Assembly: GCA_041855385.1 (NCBI GenBank)
Contig: JBHAEC010000093.1
Coordinates: 1-18,251, forward strand
Source: JBHAEC01 sp041855385
Lineage (GTDB): Bacteria > Bacillota > Negativicutes > Veillonellales > Veillonellaceae
Length of the DNA stretch: 18,251 nt
Reading direction: 5' to 3'
Each line of letters starts with the position of its first letter. Within the stretch, counting starts at the first letter, position 1. Below are positions 1 through 8,011 of the stretch, piece by piece. A model generated the notes under the pieces. It searched no databases, had not been told where the DNA came from, and saw only the letters and a program-made list of their open reading frames with translations. The translations under genes and the position numbers were made by a program.

Positions 1-1359
1 GGAATGGCGATTTCTTTCCATCATCATTTCCGTAATGGAGACTATGTAGTAAAGCTAGTGCTGGACCGCATTCATGCGAAGGGCATTAAAGATATTACCG
101 TGCTTTGCAGCTCTTTGAGCCCTTGTCATGAATTCTTGATTGATTACATTAAGGACGGCACGGTAACAGCTGTCGAAACCAGTGGTTTGCGTGATGCACT
201 TGGCAAGTTCCTTACCAAAAATCCAGGTGTACTTAAGCGCCCTGTAGTTATTCGCTCTCATGGTGGACGTGCGAGAGCTATTGTCAGTGGAGAAGTTCAC
301 ATCGATATCGCTTTTATGGGTGTTCCTACCTGTGACCATCGCGGAAATGCAACAGGCATGATGGGGCCGTCCGCTTGCGGAGCTTTGGGATACGCTATGG
401 TAGACTCTCACTATGCGGATCAAACAGTTCTTCTTACGGATAATTTGGTAGATTATGTATATCCTTACAGCATTCCGCAGACGGATGTTGATTATGTGGT
501 AGAAGTAGAAGCTATCGGCGATCCCGAGGGGATTGCATCCGGTGCGGTAGGTATCACGCGCGATCCCGTACAGTTAAAAATTGCAGAAATGGCAGCGGAA
601 TTTTTGGAGCAAGCCGATATTATTCAAGAAGGCTTTTCCTTCCAACTAGGTGCGGGTGGAGCGCCTCTTTCCGTAGCAAAATATATTTCCGAAAAACTAA
701 AGAAAAAAGGCCTTAAAGCAGGATTTGGTATCGGCGGTGCTACAGGTGTTCTCGTGGGTATGCTTGAAGACGGCTACATTAATGCTATTTATGACACACA
801 AACCTTTGATACGACTGCAGCCGCTTCTTTGCATAAGAATCCCGCTCATATCGAAATGAGTGCGTCCATGTATGCCGATCCTTGGACAGATTGCATGACA
901 AACTATCTTGATGTGGTGTTCCTTGGTGCTACAGAGGTAGACGTTAACTTTAATGTAAACTGCATGACAGACTCTAACGGTATTCTCATGGGTGCTTCCG
1001 GTGGGCATAGCGATACGGCGGCAGGAGCTAAATGTACGGTTATTGTAGTTCCTTTGATTCGCGGACGTTTGCCGATGATTTTAGATAGCGTGCAAACCGT
1101 TATCACTCCCGGAGATTCCATTGATGTTATCGTGACTGACAGAGGTATTGCTATTAATCCTCGTCGTCAGGACTTAATTGAGAAATTTAAGGATTCCAAC
1201 TTGCCGATTTATACCATTGAAGAGTTACAAGCTATGGCATATGCTTTGGTAGGAAAGCCGAATGATGTGAAAGTTAGCGATAGAGATGAGGATGTAGTAG
1301 CTATTGTTGAATATCGCGACGGCACGATTATTGATGTAATCAGAAAGCCACTTGATTAG
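1..1359 (+). CDS. citF: Citrate lyase alpha subunit (5'-truncated by window)
   Basis: Alpha chain of citrate lyase, the acyl-carrier-protein transferase (citrate:acetyl-ACP transferase) that exchanges acetyl-ACP for citryl-ACP before the beta chain cleaves it to oxaloacetate and acetate in citrate fermentation. The frame is open to the window edge (codon GGA at 1-3). The ATG at 4 lies inside the conserved GMxxSFHH stretch, so it is not the true start and roughly 60 N-terminal residues lie outside. Visible family signatures are SFHHHFRNGD at the start, SHGGRA, FMGVPTCD, a GASGGHSDTA stretch and the C-terminal VTDRGIAINP, typical of this CoA-transferase-like family. The stop is TAG at 1357-1359, followed by a terminator. 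The usual partners (beta and gamma chains) would be expected upstream. The neighbouring acetate transporter gene, convergent with it, fits acetate as the product. The family call is secure. Confidence 0.95.
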   Translation, partial: GMAISFHHHFRNGDYVVKLVLDRIHAKGIKDITVLCSSLSPCHEFLIDYIKDGTVTAVETSGLRDALGKFLTKNPGVLKRPVVIRSHGGRARAIVSGEVHIDIAFMGVPTCDHRGNATGMMGPSACGALGYAMVDSHYADQTVLLTDNLVDYVYPYSIPQTDVDYVVEVEAIGDPEGIASGAVGITRDPVQLKIAEMAAEFLEQADIIQEGFSFQLGAGGAPLSVAKYISEKLKKKGLKAGFGIGGATGVLVGMLEDGYINAIYDTQTFDTTAAASLHKNPAHIEMSASMYADPWTDCMTNYLDVVFLGATEVDVNFNVNCMTDSNGILMGASGGHSDTAAGAKCTVIVVPLIRGRLPMILDSVQTVITPGDSIDVIVTDRGIAINPRRQDLIEKFKDSNLPIYTIEELQAMAYALVGKPNDVKVSDRDEDVVAIVEYRDGTIIDVIRKPLD

Positions 1360-1400
1360 GTAGTTTATACTTATCGATAAATGTCATAGGTAAATAAAAC

Positions 1401-1435
1401 AAAAGGAGCTGTAAAAACAGCTCCTTTTATTTTTT
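1401..1435 (+). terminator. Intrinsic terminator of citF
   Basis: A 12-bp perfect stem (1401-1412 with 1417-1428) closes an AAAA loop, and a T-rich run to 1435 follows. It lies 41 nt after the citF stop and closes the citrate lyase transcript. Confidence 0.9.
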
Positions 1436-1448
1436 CGGATTGTGAGCA

Positions 1449-1484
1449 TAAAAAAATAAAAGGGCTCTTTAGAGCCCTTTTAGC
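1449..1484 (-). terminator. Intrinsic terminator of the satP-like gene
   Basis: A 10-11 bp stem (arms 1458-1467 and 1472-1481) with a 4-nt loop is followed, on the minus strand, by a run of T residues (A-rich on the plus strand at 1449-1460). It lies just downstream of the minus-strand transporter gene and back to back with the citF terminator. Confidence 0.85.
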
Positions 1485-1499
1485 ATACAGAAAATATTT

Positions 1500-2120
1500 T
1501 TATTTTTTTAGAAGGCCTGTACCTTTGCCCATGGGGAGAATAACGCGACCTACTACTTTGTTTATAAGAAGTGCTCCTGAACCGTAAAAGCCTAATAGAG
1601 AAATAACGAGTTCGGACCAAGCTGCCATGCTGTGAGCCCAATGACCGCCTATACCAAATGTATCAAAGATAAGGCCTACAAACAAGAAGTTGATAAGTAT
1701 CATGATGGAAAGGACCACCTTGTTTGTTTCCAGTGCGGCAATCGTGCCGAACATGGAGAAGATGAGATATCCGATAAATGCAAAACCTAATTGGTTTCCG
1801 TCGATACCCTTTACCAATTCGGGGCCGAAAGCACCTGCTTTTGTGAGCCATATAGCAGCCATAGCGGACCAGAATAAACCATATGCACCAAACACGATGG
1901 ATCCGAAGGCATTATTGTGTTTAAAGTCAAAATAAGAAGCGATCATTTGTGCAATAGAGCCTAATAAAATTGCCCATGGAATAATATAAGATGTGCCGGT
2001 AGTCCAGCCCAATTTTTGGCTGGATGCTACAAAGCATACCATTGCCAGACCAAACAATCCCAGCGATGTAGGATCGGCTACACCCTCGTTCATGTGTATT
2101 TTTTGTACATTGTTGTCCAT
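1500..2120 (-). CDS. satP: Acetate/succinate transporter, GPR1/FUN34/YaaH (SatP) family
   Basis: Predicted inner-membrane proton-coupled acetate or succinate transporter of the AceTr family (206 residues; E. coli SatP is 188). The family signature after a short polar N-terminus reads ADPTSLGLFGLAM (15-27), matching the NPAPLGL motif with D for N. A second signature, FGSIVFGAYGLFW, lies at 72-84, and the protein ends in the usual GRVILPMGK. About six hydrophobic segments can be drawn (near 18-34, 45-64, 72-92, 113-130, 135-155, 162-188). I chose the ATG at 2118-2120 because AGGAGG (2128-2133) sits 7 nt upstream; the frame stays open further upstream but the extension is polar and has no such signal. 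It converges on citF, so it may export the acetate made by citrate lyase. That role is inferred from context. Confidence 0.93.
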   Translation of the reverse strand: MDNNVQKIHMNEGVADPTSLGLFGLAMVCFVASSQKLGWTTGTSYIIPWAILLGSIAQMIASYFDFKHNNAFGSIVFGAYGLFWSAMAAIWLTKAGAFGPELVKGIDGNQLGFAFIGYLIFSMFGTIAALETNKVVLSIMILINFLFVGLIFDTFGIGGHWAHSMAAWSELVISLLGFYGSGALLINKVVGRVILPMGKGTGLLKK

Positions 2121-2127
2121 AATAGAA

Positions 2128-2133
2128 CCTCCT
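2128..2133 (-). promoter_or_regulatory. Ribosome binding site fixing the satP-like start
   Basis: A perfect AGGAGG on the minus strand lies 7 nt before the ATG at 2120. It argues against the 29-residue longer version of the frame. Confidence 0.85.
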
Positions 2134-2179
2134 CGTTTTGTATGGATAGGGCTTCTGAAATTAGAAGAATAGATAAGTT

Positions 2180-2205
2180 GTTGATAGCACTTCCTGCTAA
2201 TCAAC
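2180..2205 (-). promoter_or_regulatory. Inverted repeat in the satP-like leader
   Basis: GTTGATAGCA (2180-2189) is mirrored by TGCT-A-ATCAAC (2195-2205), giving 10 pairs with one bulged base and a 5-nt loop. It lies between the predicted promoter and the ribosome binding site. It could be an RNA hairpin in the 5' leader or a DNA operator; the sequence alone does not decide. Confidence 0.45.
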
Positions 2206-2216
2206 ATTACCCATTT

Positions 2217-2245
2217 AGAATAACAGGGAAATATAAAGCGGTCAA
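2217..2245 (-). promoter_or_regulatory. Promoter of the satP-like gene
   Basis: On the minus strand, -35 TTGACC (2245-2240), a 17-nt spacer and -10 TATTCT (2222-2217) form a good sigma-A type promoter. The predicted leader is about 90 nt. Confidence 0.65.
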
Positions 2246-2517
2246 TATGGTAAATTAAAGTAATAATGCGTATATTGCAATAATGGCAGGCAAATTGAAA
2301 CTATGTAATTGAAACGATTGAAAATCTTTTGTAATGAATGAAAATGGTGATATATGGCAAAATGAGGAAGCAGTTTTTCCTTACTGACACGGTGTATTGC
2401 CTGTTAAACAATAGTATAAAAGTATGGAAAATATATATGGGTTCGTAGTATAATTGAAATGTTAAGTATATGTATGATATGAAATATGTAAAATGTGTGA
2501 CACCGGTGAGGAAGAAA
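2246..2517. other. Gene-free AT-rich regulatory region
   Basis: No credible coding sequence is seen between the divergent satP-like and holB genes (nearly 400 nt between start codons, 2121-2517). It contains a 10-bp palindrome TATTGCAATA (2273-2282), three ATTGAAA direct repeats (2294, 2308, 2317) and a TATAAT hexamer at 2449. No tRNA, riboswitch or strong hairpin was recognised. Confidence 0.6.
2425..2454 (+). promoter_or_regulatory. Candidate promoter of the holB operon
   Basis: A perfect TATAAT (2449-2454) is preceded at 18 nt by a weak -35, TGGAAA (2425-2430). It would give a leader of about 55 nt before holB. The -35 match is poor, so confidence is limited. Confidence 0.45.
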
Positions 2518-3564
2518 ATGGACTTTTTTTCGCATATTATGGGACATGAAAAAATAAAAGACCATTTGCTCTCGCTTTGGAAGACGAATACTTTGCCCCA
2601 CAGCTTGCTGTTTTACGGCGAGCCGGGATTAGGAAAGTTTTTGGTTGCAAAAGCTATGGCAAGTACCATTGTAGGTCGGAATGTATTTCCTTCCGTAGAA
2701 GGGAAACCATACCTTGAATATATGCGAGAAAGGCGCTTGGAAGCAGGGGAAGGGAAAAAGAAAGTTGATACGGAGGGACTTGCTCTTTATATCGACGGAG
2801 GAGAAGTATTCTGGCTTCGGCCTATGAAGGCGATGTTAAAGGTCGAGCAGTGGTACGAGTTATTGAATACTTACTTGTCTCAGACTTCTGATCGTCCCAG
2901 GGTCGTGATCATAGAAGATTTTCAGACGGCCAATCAAGTTATGGCAAATGCCATGTTAAAAACTATCGAAGAGCCGCCTGTCGGAGTATATTTTATTATT
3001 CTGACATCGCAAAAATCTTCCGTATTGCCTACTATTTTGTCACGCTGTATGACGGTTTCTTTTCTGCCTTTAGAGGTGTCGGTTATCGAAAGAGGTCTGG
3101 CGAAGGACCATTCTGAATTTTTAGCCAAGAGGGCGGCCGTTCTTAGTCAGGGAAATGTCGGATTAGCGATAAAATTTCTTGCCGATGAAGAGGTAGCGCC
3201 TTTGGAGCTTGCCTTTACTTGGCTTGATGCGATAGGAAGAGAAAAGAGATTTTTTACGGTCTGCTCTTTAGAGGCGGAAAAGCTCGGAAAGGAGCAGGCT
3301 TTTGAACTGATGCACTGGCTACGGATTCTTGCCAGAGACATGCAGGCGCTGAGATACGGCGCTCCGGTAGACGTGCTACAATGTCCTCTGTATCAGGAAA
3401 AACTGTTACCATTATTATCAAAGTGGAGTAGCGCTGCTTTAAATCAAGTTGTGAAAGAAACGCTGAAAGCAGAAGAGGCACTCCGTTTACATGTGCGGTT
3501 TCCCCTTGTCGTTGGCGGTATGCTGGTGGCATTGCGAAAAGCGCGTAAGGAGGAAAATCTTTGA
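2518..3564 (+). CDS. holB: DNA polymerase III delta' subunit
   Basis: Clamp-loader delta' subunit of the replicative DNA polymerase III holoenzyme (348 residues). The AAA+ fold is visible: GHEKIKDHLLSLW at the N-terminus, a P-loop-like GEPGLGKF (34-41), a Walker-B-like VVIIEDFQTAN (129-139), the NAMLKTIEEPP helix that follows, and the SRC motif (175-177) with its arginine finger. The P-loop has Phe where Ser or Thr should coordinate Mg2+, which fits delta' being a non-ATPase stator. The four-cysteine zinc module common in clamp-loader subunits is absent from the segment after the P-loop. I chose the ATG at 2518 because GAGG (2508-2511) precedes it and the protein then starts just before the conserved GHE. 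It is the first gene of a six-gene operon in the usual Bacillota order, with ricT next. Confidence 0.92.
   Translation: MDFFSHIMGHEKIKDHLLSLWKTNTLPHSLLFYGEPGLGKFLVAKAMASTIVGRNVFPSVEGKPYLEYMRERRLEAGEGKKKVDTEGLALYIDGGEVFWLRPMKAMLKVEQWYELLNTYLSQTSDRPRVVIIEDFQTANQVMANAMLKTIEEPPVGVYFIILTSQKSSVLPTILSRCMTVSFLPLEVSVIERGLAKDHSEFLAKRAAVLSQGNVGLAIKFLADEEVAPLELAFTWLDAIGREKRFFTVCSLEAEKLGKEQAFELMHWLRILARDMQALRYGAPVDVLQCPLYQEKLLPLLSKWSSAALNQVVKETLKAEEALRLHVRFPLVVGGMLVALRKARKEENL
3547..3563 (+). promoter_or_regulatory. Ribosome binding site and TTG start of ricT
   Basis: A strong AAGGAGG (3547-3553) lies inside the end of holB, 7 nt before a TTG start (3561-3563) that overlaps the holB stop as TTGA. No in-frame ATG occurs near the N-terminus, so TTG is the supported start and translational coupling to holB is likely. 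Confidence 0.8.
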
Positions 3565-4409
3565 TTACGATTGTAGGGATTCGATTTAAAAAAGCGGGGA
3601 AAATATATTATTTTTCTCCCGGAGATATCCATTTGGAAGTAAAGGACGGAGTTATCGTTGAAACGGCTAGAGGAGTGGAGTTCGGAGAAGTGGTAATCCC
3701 TCCGAGAGAGGTAGATGAATCCTCTATCGTCCAACCGCTAAAGACTGTTATGCGAAAGGCAACGCCAAAAGATTATAAGCAAATAGAAAAAAACCGCATA
3801 AAAGAGGAAAAAGCGTTTCAAATCGGGCTTGAGAAGATAGAACTTCACGAACTTCCCATGAAGCTTATCAATGTGGAATATACCTTTGATATGAACAAAG
3901 TAATATTCTTCTTTACCGCTGAAGGTCGGATTGACTTTAGAGAACTTGTTAAGGATTTGGCGGCGGTGTTCCGCACGCGCATTGAGCTTCGTCAAGTGGG
4001 GGTTCGCGATGAGGCTAAGACCATCAGCGGCATTGGTGCTTGCGGGAGAAGTTTGTGTTGTGCGTCATTTTTGGGGGACTTTTCTCCCGTATCCATTCGC
4101 ATGGCGAAGGATCAGAACTTAAGTCTTAATCCGACGAAGATTTCGGGAGTGTGTGGCCGATTAATGTGTTGCCTAAACTATGAAAATGACCTTTATACGA
4201 AGGGGGGAGAATTAGCCAATAAGAATGCAAAAAAATTGGCTGAAATGCAAGTAGTCGAGCCACCGGGAGTTGGGAAAGACATCGTTACTGAGGAAGGTAT
4301 CGGAAAAGTAGTTAAAATAAACACCAATCGAAAAACCGTCAAGGTTCAGTTGGAAGATGGGCGCACTATCGATTTTCCGTGGGCAGAGGTGGCGGCCCCC
4401 GATGCATAA
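3561..4409 (+). CDS. ricT: PSP1-domain protein RicT (YaaT)
   Basis: RicT/YaaT homologue (282 residues; B. subtilis YaaT is about 275). In B. subtilis it joins RicA and RicF in a cytoplasmic iron-sulfur complex that helps RNase Y process mRNA and influences sporulation, competence and biofilm. The PSP1 C-terminal signature runs through GRIDFRELVKDLAAVFRTRI (122-141) and VGVRDEAK (147-154). Six cysteines are arranged as C161-x4-C166-C167 and C198-x4-C203-C204, the conserved cluster thought to hold Fe-S. It starts at TTG with a strong ribosome binding site and overlaps holB by 4 nt. In B. subtilis, yabA sits between yaaT and the methyltransferase gene; here it is absent and ricT overlaps trmN6 directly. 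The iron-sulfur role is known for the family, not shown here. Confidence 0.92.
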   Translation: MITIVGIRFKKAGKIYYFSPGDIHLEVKDGVIVETARGVEFGEVVIPPREVDESSIVQPLKTVMRKATPKDYKQIEKNRIKEEKAFQIGLEKIELHELPMKLINVEYTFDMNKVIFFFTAEGRIDFRELVKDLAAVFRTRIELRQVGVRDEAKTISGIGACGRSLCCASFLGDFSPVSIRMAKDQNLSLNPTKISGVCGRLMCCLNYENDLYTKGGELANKNAKKLAEMQVVEPPGVGKDIVTEEGIGKVVKINTNRKTVKVQLEDGRTIDFPWAEVAAPDA

Positions 4410-5133
4410 TCCTCTGGAACGATTAGACGATTTATTGATAGATGGTATTAAATTATGGCAGCGGAAAGATGAATTTTGTTTTTCCATTGATGCGATCATA
4501 TTGGCGAATTTTGCCAATTGCAAACCCTGGCATCGGTATGTAGACCTGGGTACGGGAACGGGTGTTATCCCCTTGCTCCTTACCACTAAAGGATGCCAGA
4601 ATATTGTAGGCTTCGAACTTAATCCTGTTACGGCCGATTTAGCTAAACGCAATGTGATATTTAATCATTGTGATGATAAAATTACCATCGTGGAAGGTGA
4701 TTATCGACATATAGAAGATAAAAATTTTCGAGGAAGCTTTGACGGTGTGTTGGTAAATCCTCCCTATCAGGCGGCGGGCTCGGGAATCCCCAGTGAAAGA
4801 TCCGGACGCAGCTTGGCTCTTCATGAAGTTGAAACCACCTTGGAAGAGGTTATTGTTTCTGCAAAGCAACTTCTTCGGTATGGGGGCAAATTGTGGATGG
4901 TTCATGCGGCGCATCGTTTAACGGATATCATAGCATTTCTTAGAAAGCACAACATGGAGCCTAAACGATTGCGTATGGTTCATAGTGCTTCTCATAAGGA
5001 AGCAAGGCTCGTATTGGTAGAAGCCATGTACGGCGGCAAGGCGAGTCTTAGGATTGAGAAGCCTCTTGTCATTTATGAGGATGCCAAAGAGGGGCGGTAT
5101 TCCGAAGAGGTGCTCAAATGGTATGGTCGGTAG
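4402..5133 (+). CDS. trmN6: tRNA1(Val) adenine-37 N6-methyltransferase family (TrmN6/YabB)
   Basis: SAM-dependent N6-adenine methyltransferase of the TrmN6/YabB family (243 residues), expected to methylate A37 of tRNA-Val or a related RNA substrate. The SAM-binding motif I, DLGTGTGV, is at 48-55, an acidic strand end FELNP at 71-75, and the catalytic NPPY of N6-adenine enzymes at 119-122. The N-terminal FCFSIDAIILANFA (25-38) matches the family's F-S-D-LLANF pattern. I start it at the ATG at 4402: GAGGTGG (4386-4392) lies 9 nt before, and homologues begin with a similar short lead into the ERLDDL stretch. It overlaps the ricT end by 8 nt. The exact substrate cannot be read from sequence. Confidence 0.88.
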   Translation: MHNPLERLDDLLIDGIKLWQRKDEFCFSIDAIILANFANCKPWHRYVDLGTGTGVIPLLLTTKGCQNIVGFELNPVTADLAKRNVIFNHCDDKITIVEGDYRHIEDKNFRGSFDGVLVNPPYQAAGSGIPSERSGRSLALHEVETTLEEVIVSAKQLLRYGGKLWMVHAAHRLTDIIAFLRKHNMEPKRLRMVHSASHKEARLVLVEAMYGGKASLRIEKPLVIYEDAKEGRYSEEVLKWYGR

Positions 5134-5154
5134 CATAGAAAGGCGGGCAGAGGG

Positions 5155-6033
5155 ATGGACAAAAAGATGCATACCGGAGTTCTCTACTTATGTCCAACGC
5201 CAATCGGTAACTTGGAAGATATGACATATCGGGCAGTACGTGTATTGCAGGAGTCCGATTTTATAGCCGCCGAGGACACAAGACATACGGGTCTTTTGCT
5301 CAAGCATTTTAATATAGAGACAGATTTACTCTCTTATCATGAACATAATAAGGAAGAGAGCGGAGCGGCAATATTGTCGCTGTTAGAAGAAGGCAAACAA
5401 GTGGCATTGGTTAGTGATGCGGGCATGCCGGCTATATCGGATCCCGGATCCGCATTGGTGAGGATGGCTATAGATAATGGAATATCCGTAATTCCTTTGC
5501 CCGGAGCCAATGCGGCATTAACGGCGCTCATTGCATCAGGACTCGATACGAGAGAGTTCACGTTTATCGGGTTTTTGCCAAAAAAAAAGAAAAACAGGGA
5601 TATGCTTCTTCGCCGAGTAGCTACATATGGAGGAACTCTGATTTTCTATGAAGCACCACATCGCGTGGAGGAGACGGTTGCTATTTTGTTAGAAGAACTG
5701 GGGAATAGACCGGTTGTGATAGGGAGAGAGTTAACAAAAAAATTCGAAACCTTTACTCGTACTACATTGCATGAACTAAGGCATAATATAGAAATGGTGG
5801 TTTTGAAGGGCGAGTTTGTTCTTGTCGTGGGCGGGGCCGATACGCTTGAAGGCGCACTACATAAAGAACAAAAAACACCTGATCCTTTGGAGCAGGTGAA
5901 ACGATTAATCCAAAGTGGATGGAATAAGAAAGACGCTGTACGTGAGGTGGCAAAGTCTCTCGGTTTATCGAGACGGGCACTTTATAATGAAGTGGAGTCA
6001 GCGTTACATGGGGAGGAAGCAGATAATGTGTGA
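5155..6033 (+). CDS. rsmI: 16S rRNA C1402 2'-O-ribose methyltransferase RsmI
   Basis: RsmI (YraL/YabC family, 292 residues) 2'-O-methylates C1402 of 16S rRNA in the ribosomal P site using SAM. The tetrapyrrole-methylase fold is clear: PTPIGNLEDMTYRA (14-27), AEDTRHT (39-45), SYHEHN (60-65), VSDAGMPAISDPG (86-98), PLPGANAALTAL (114-125), FIGFLP (137-142) and FYEAPHR (164-170). The C-terminal 50 residues hold the small helix-turn-helix-like segment seen in the family (KKDAVREVAKSLGLSRRALY). The ATG at 5155 has AAGGCGG 8 nt upstream. It lies 21 nt after trmN6, and its last 8 nt overlap the metG start. Confidence 0.95.
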   Translation: MDKKMHTGVLYLCPTPIGNLEDMTYRAVRVLQESDFIAAEDTRHTGLLLKHFNIETDLLSYHEHNKEESGAAILSLLEEGKQVALVSDAGMPAISDPGSALVRMAIDNGISVIPLPGANAALTALIASGLDTREFTFIGFLPKKKKNRDMLLRRVATYGGTLIFYEAPHRVEETVAILLEELGNRPVVIGRELTKKFETFTRTTLHELRHNIEMVVLKGEFVLVVGGADTLEGALHKEQKTPDPLEQVKRLIQSGWNKKDAVREVAKSLGLSRRALYNEVESALHGEEADNV

Positions 6034-8011
6034 AAAACATAAAAAAACATTTTATATTACAACGCCGATATATTACCCTAGTGCAAAACTGCATATCGGA
6101 CATACATACAGCACAACTATTGCGGATACGATGGCGCGATTTAAGCGTTTAGCCGGCTATGACGTGCTGTTTTTGACCGGATCGGATGAGCACGGGCAGA
6201 AGATTCAGCGTGCCGCAGAAGAGAAGGGAATTTCCCCGTTAGCCTATACAACGGAAATAGTGGAAGGATTTAAAAATCTGTGGAAAAAGCTCAACATTTC
6301 TAATGACGTTTTTATTCGGACTACGGAAGAGCGTCATAAAAAAGTCGCACAGGAACTGTTTCGTATTGCCTGTGAAAAAGGCGATATTTATAAAGCGGAA
6401 TATGAAGGTTGGTACTGTACTCCCTGCGAAACATTTTGGACAGAACAAAAGTTGGGAGAAAATTTTACCTGCCCTGATTGTGGACGCCCTGTAGAGCGCC
6501 TTAGGGAAGAGAGCTATTTCTTTAAGATGAGTAATTATACGGATCGCTGGATGAAGTTTATTGAAGAAAACCCGGATTTTATTCAGCCGGAATCCAGAAA
6601 AAATGAAATGGTTCAATTTGTTAAACAAGGATTGGAAGATCTTTGTGTATCCCGTACGAGCTTCGATTGGGGAATTAAGGTGCCCTTTGATGAAAAACAT
6701 GTAATTTATGTGTGGTTTGATGCACTCATTAATTATGTAACGGCTGCGGGATATATTGACGATCCGGATAAGTTTAAAAAATTCTGGCCTGCCGATGTGC
6801 ACTTGGTAGGGAAGGAAATTGTGCGCTTCCATTCTATAATATGGCCAATAATCTTAATGAGTGTGGGCTTGCCTTTGCCAAAAAAAGTGTTTGGTCATGG
6901 ATGGCTTATCGTAGACGGCACAAAAATGAGTAAATCTCTAGGGAATGTGGTAGATCCCTTACCGCTTATTGATACCTATGGGGCGGATGCGGTTCGTTAC
7001 TATCTTTTGCGAGAAATTCAGTTAGGAAACGACGGAAACTTTACTTTGCCCGGATTTATCCAGCGCATTAATTCCGATCTGGCAAACGACTTGGGAAATT
7101 TACTTCATCGCACCTTGTCCATGATTGAAAAATATCATGGAGGGGTAATAAAAGGAGCTAACGATGAAGAGCCGGTAGATAAGGCACTTATCCAATTGGC
7201 AAAAGATACCGTGGCAAGTTACGAAACACATATGGAAAATATGCAAATTAACTCGGCACTCAAAGAACTCTGGGGTTTTATCGGGGCTACCAATAAATAC
7301 ATTGATGAAACTATGCCATGGGTACTTGCAAAAGATGAGGCTCATAGTGCCCGCCTCGAATCGGTAATGTACAATTTAGCTGAAGCGATTCGGATCATTA
7401 CCATTTTGGTAAGTCCCGTTATTCCCGAAAGCACAATAAATATATGGCATCAGCTAGGCTTGGAAAATGGAGATTCTCTGTCTTTAGATGATGCAAAAGT
7501 GTGGGGAGGTTTGCCTATAGGAACTGTGGTTCGCAAAGGAGACCCGGTGTTCCCGCGCTTTGAAATGCCTGTCTTCGAGGAAGGCGGATCGGAATCAAAC
7601 GATGAAGTGAAAACTTTGCCGGATTCTGTTATCAAGCCACAAGAAAATGCAGGTGGCGTAGGCGAGATGGAGATCCCTCCTGTAAAGGATGCTATTGAGT
7701 ATGATGACTTTGCCAAACTTGATATTCGCATTGCTAAGGTGTTAACTTGTGAAAAAGTGAAAAAGTCCAAAAAACTCTTGAAATTTACTTTGGATTTGGG
7801 AATTGAGGAACGTACGGTGGTGAGCGGTATAGCCGAACATTATGAGCCGGAAGAACTTATCGGTAAGCAGGTTATGTATCTGGCTAATTTGGCACCAAAG
7901 AAAATTATGGGGGTGGAGTCATCCGGGATGATTCTTTCCGCATCTGACGGAGCAGGTAAGCTTGTTGCACCACAGGTAGAGGGTGTTGCAAAGGGGAGCA
8001 CGGTGAAGTAA
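6026..8011 (+). CDS. metG: Methionyl-tRNA synthetase
   Basis: Class I methionyl-tRNA synthetase (661 residues) charging elongator and initiator tRNA-Met. Domains in order: Rossmann catalytic core with HIGH at 23-26; connective zinc knuckle CTPC (131-134) and CPDC (149-152); KMSKS at 300-304; the anticodon-binding helical domain; and a C-terminal EMAP-II/Trbp111-like tRNA-binding OB domain (about 559-661) joined by a polar, acidic linker. Two CxxC pairs place it in the zinc-containing type. I chose the ATG at 6026 because GGGGAGG (6010-6016) lies 9 nt before it and homologues start just before FYITTPIYYP; upstream in-frame ATGs lie inside rsmI. The stop overlaps the tatD start by one base (TAATG). 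No T-box leader is seen; it sits inside an operon. Confidence 0.97.
   Translation: MCEKHKKTFYITTPIYYPSAKLHIGHTYSTTIADTMARFKRLAGYDVLFLTGSDEHGQKIQRAAEEKGISPLAYTTEIVEGFKNLWKKLNISNDVFIRTTEERHKKVAQELFRIACEKGDIYKAEYEGWYCTPCETFWTEQKLGENFTCPDCGRPVERLREESYFFKMSNYTDRWMKFIEENPDFIQPESRKNEMVQFVKQGLEDLCVSRTSFDWGIKVPFDEKHVIYVWFDALINYVTAAGYIDDPDKFKKFWPADVHLVGKEIVRFHSIIWPIILMSVGLPLPKKVFGHGWLIVDGTKMSKSLGNVVDPLPLIDTYGADAVRYYLLREIQLGNDGNFTLPGFIQRINSDLANDLGNLLHRTLSMIEKYHGGVIKGANDEEPVDKALIQLAKDTVASYETHMENMQINSALKELWGFIGATNKYIDETMPWVLAKDEAHSARLESVMYNLAEAIRIITILVSPVIPESTINIWHQLGLENGDSLSLDDAKVWGGLPIGTVVRKGDPVFPRFEMPVFEEGGSESNDEVKTLPDSVIKPQENAGGVGEMEIPPVKDAIEYDDFAKLDIRIAKVLTCEKVKKSKKLLKFTLDLGIEERTVVSGIAEHYEPEELIGKQVMYLANLAPKKIMGVESSGMILSASDGAGKLVAPQVEGVAKGSTVK

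Noticed and set aside
1690..1935. Plus-strand frame opposite the satP-like gene
   Set aside because: It lies wholly antisense to a gene with clear family motifs and has no ribosome binding site.
2121..2207. 29-residue N-terminal extension of the satP-like protein
   Set aside because: The inner ATG at 2120 has a perfect AGGAGG, and the extension would cover that site and the leader hairpin; homologues start near the inner ATG.
5915..6025. N-terminal extension of MetG inside rsmI
   Set aside because: The ATG at 6026 has a strong ribosome binding site and matches the family start; the extension is the rsmI 3' end in another frame.
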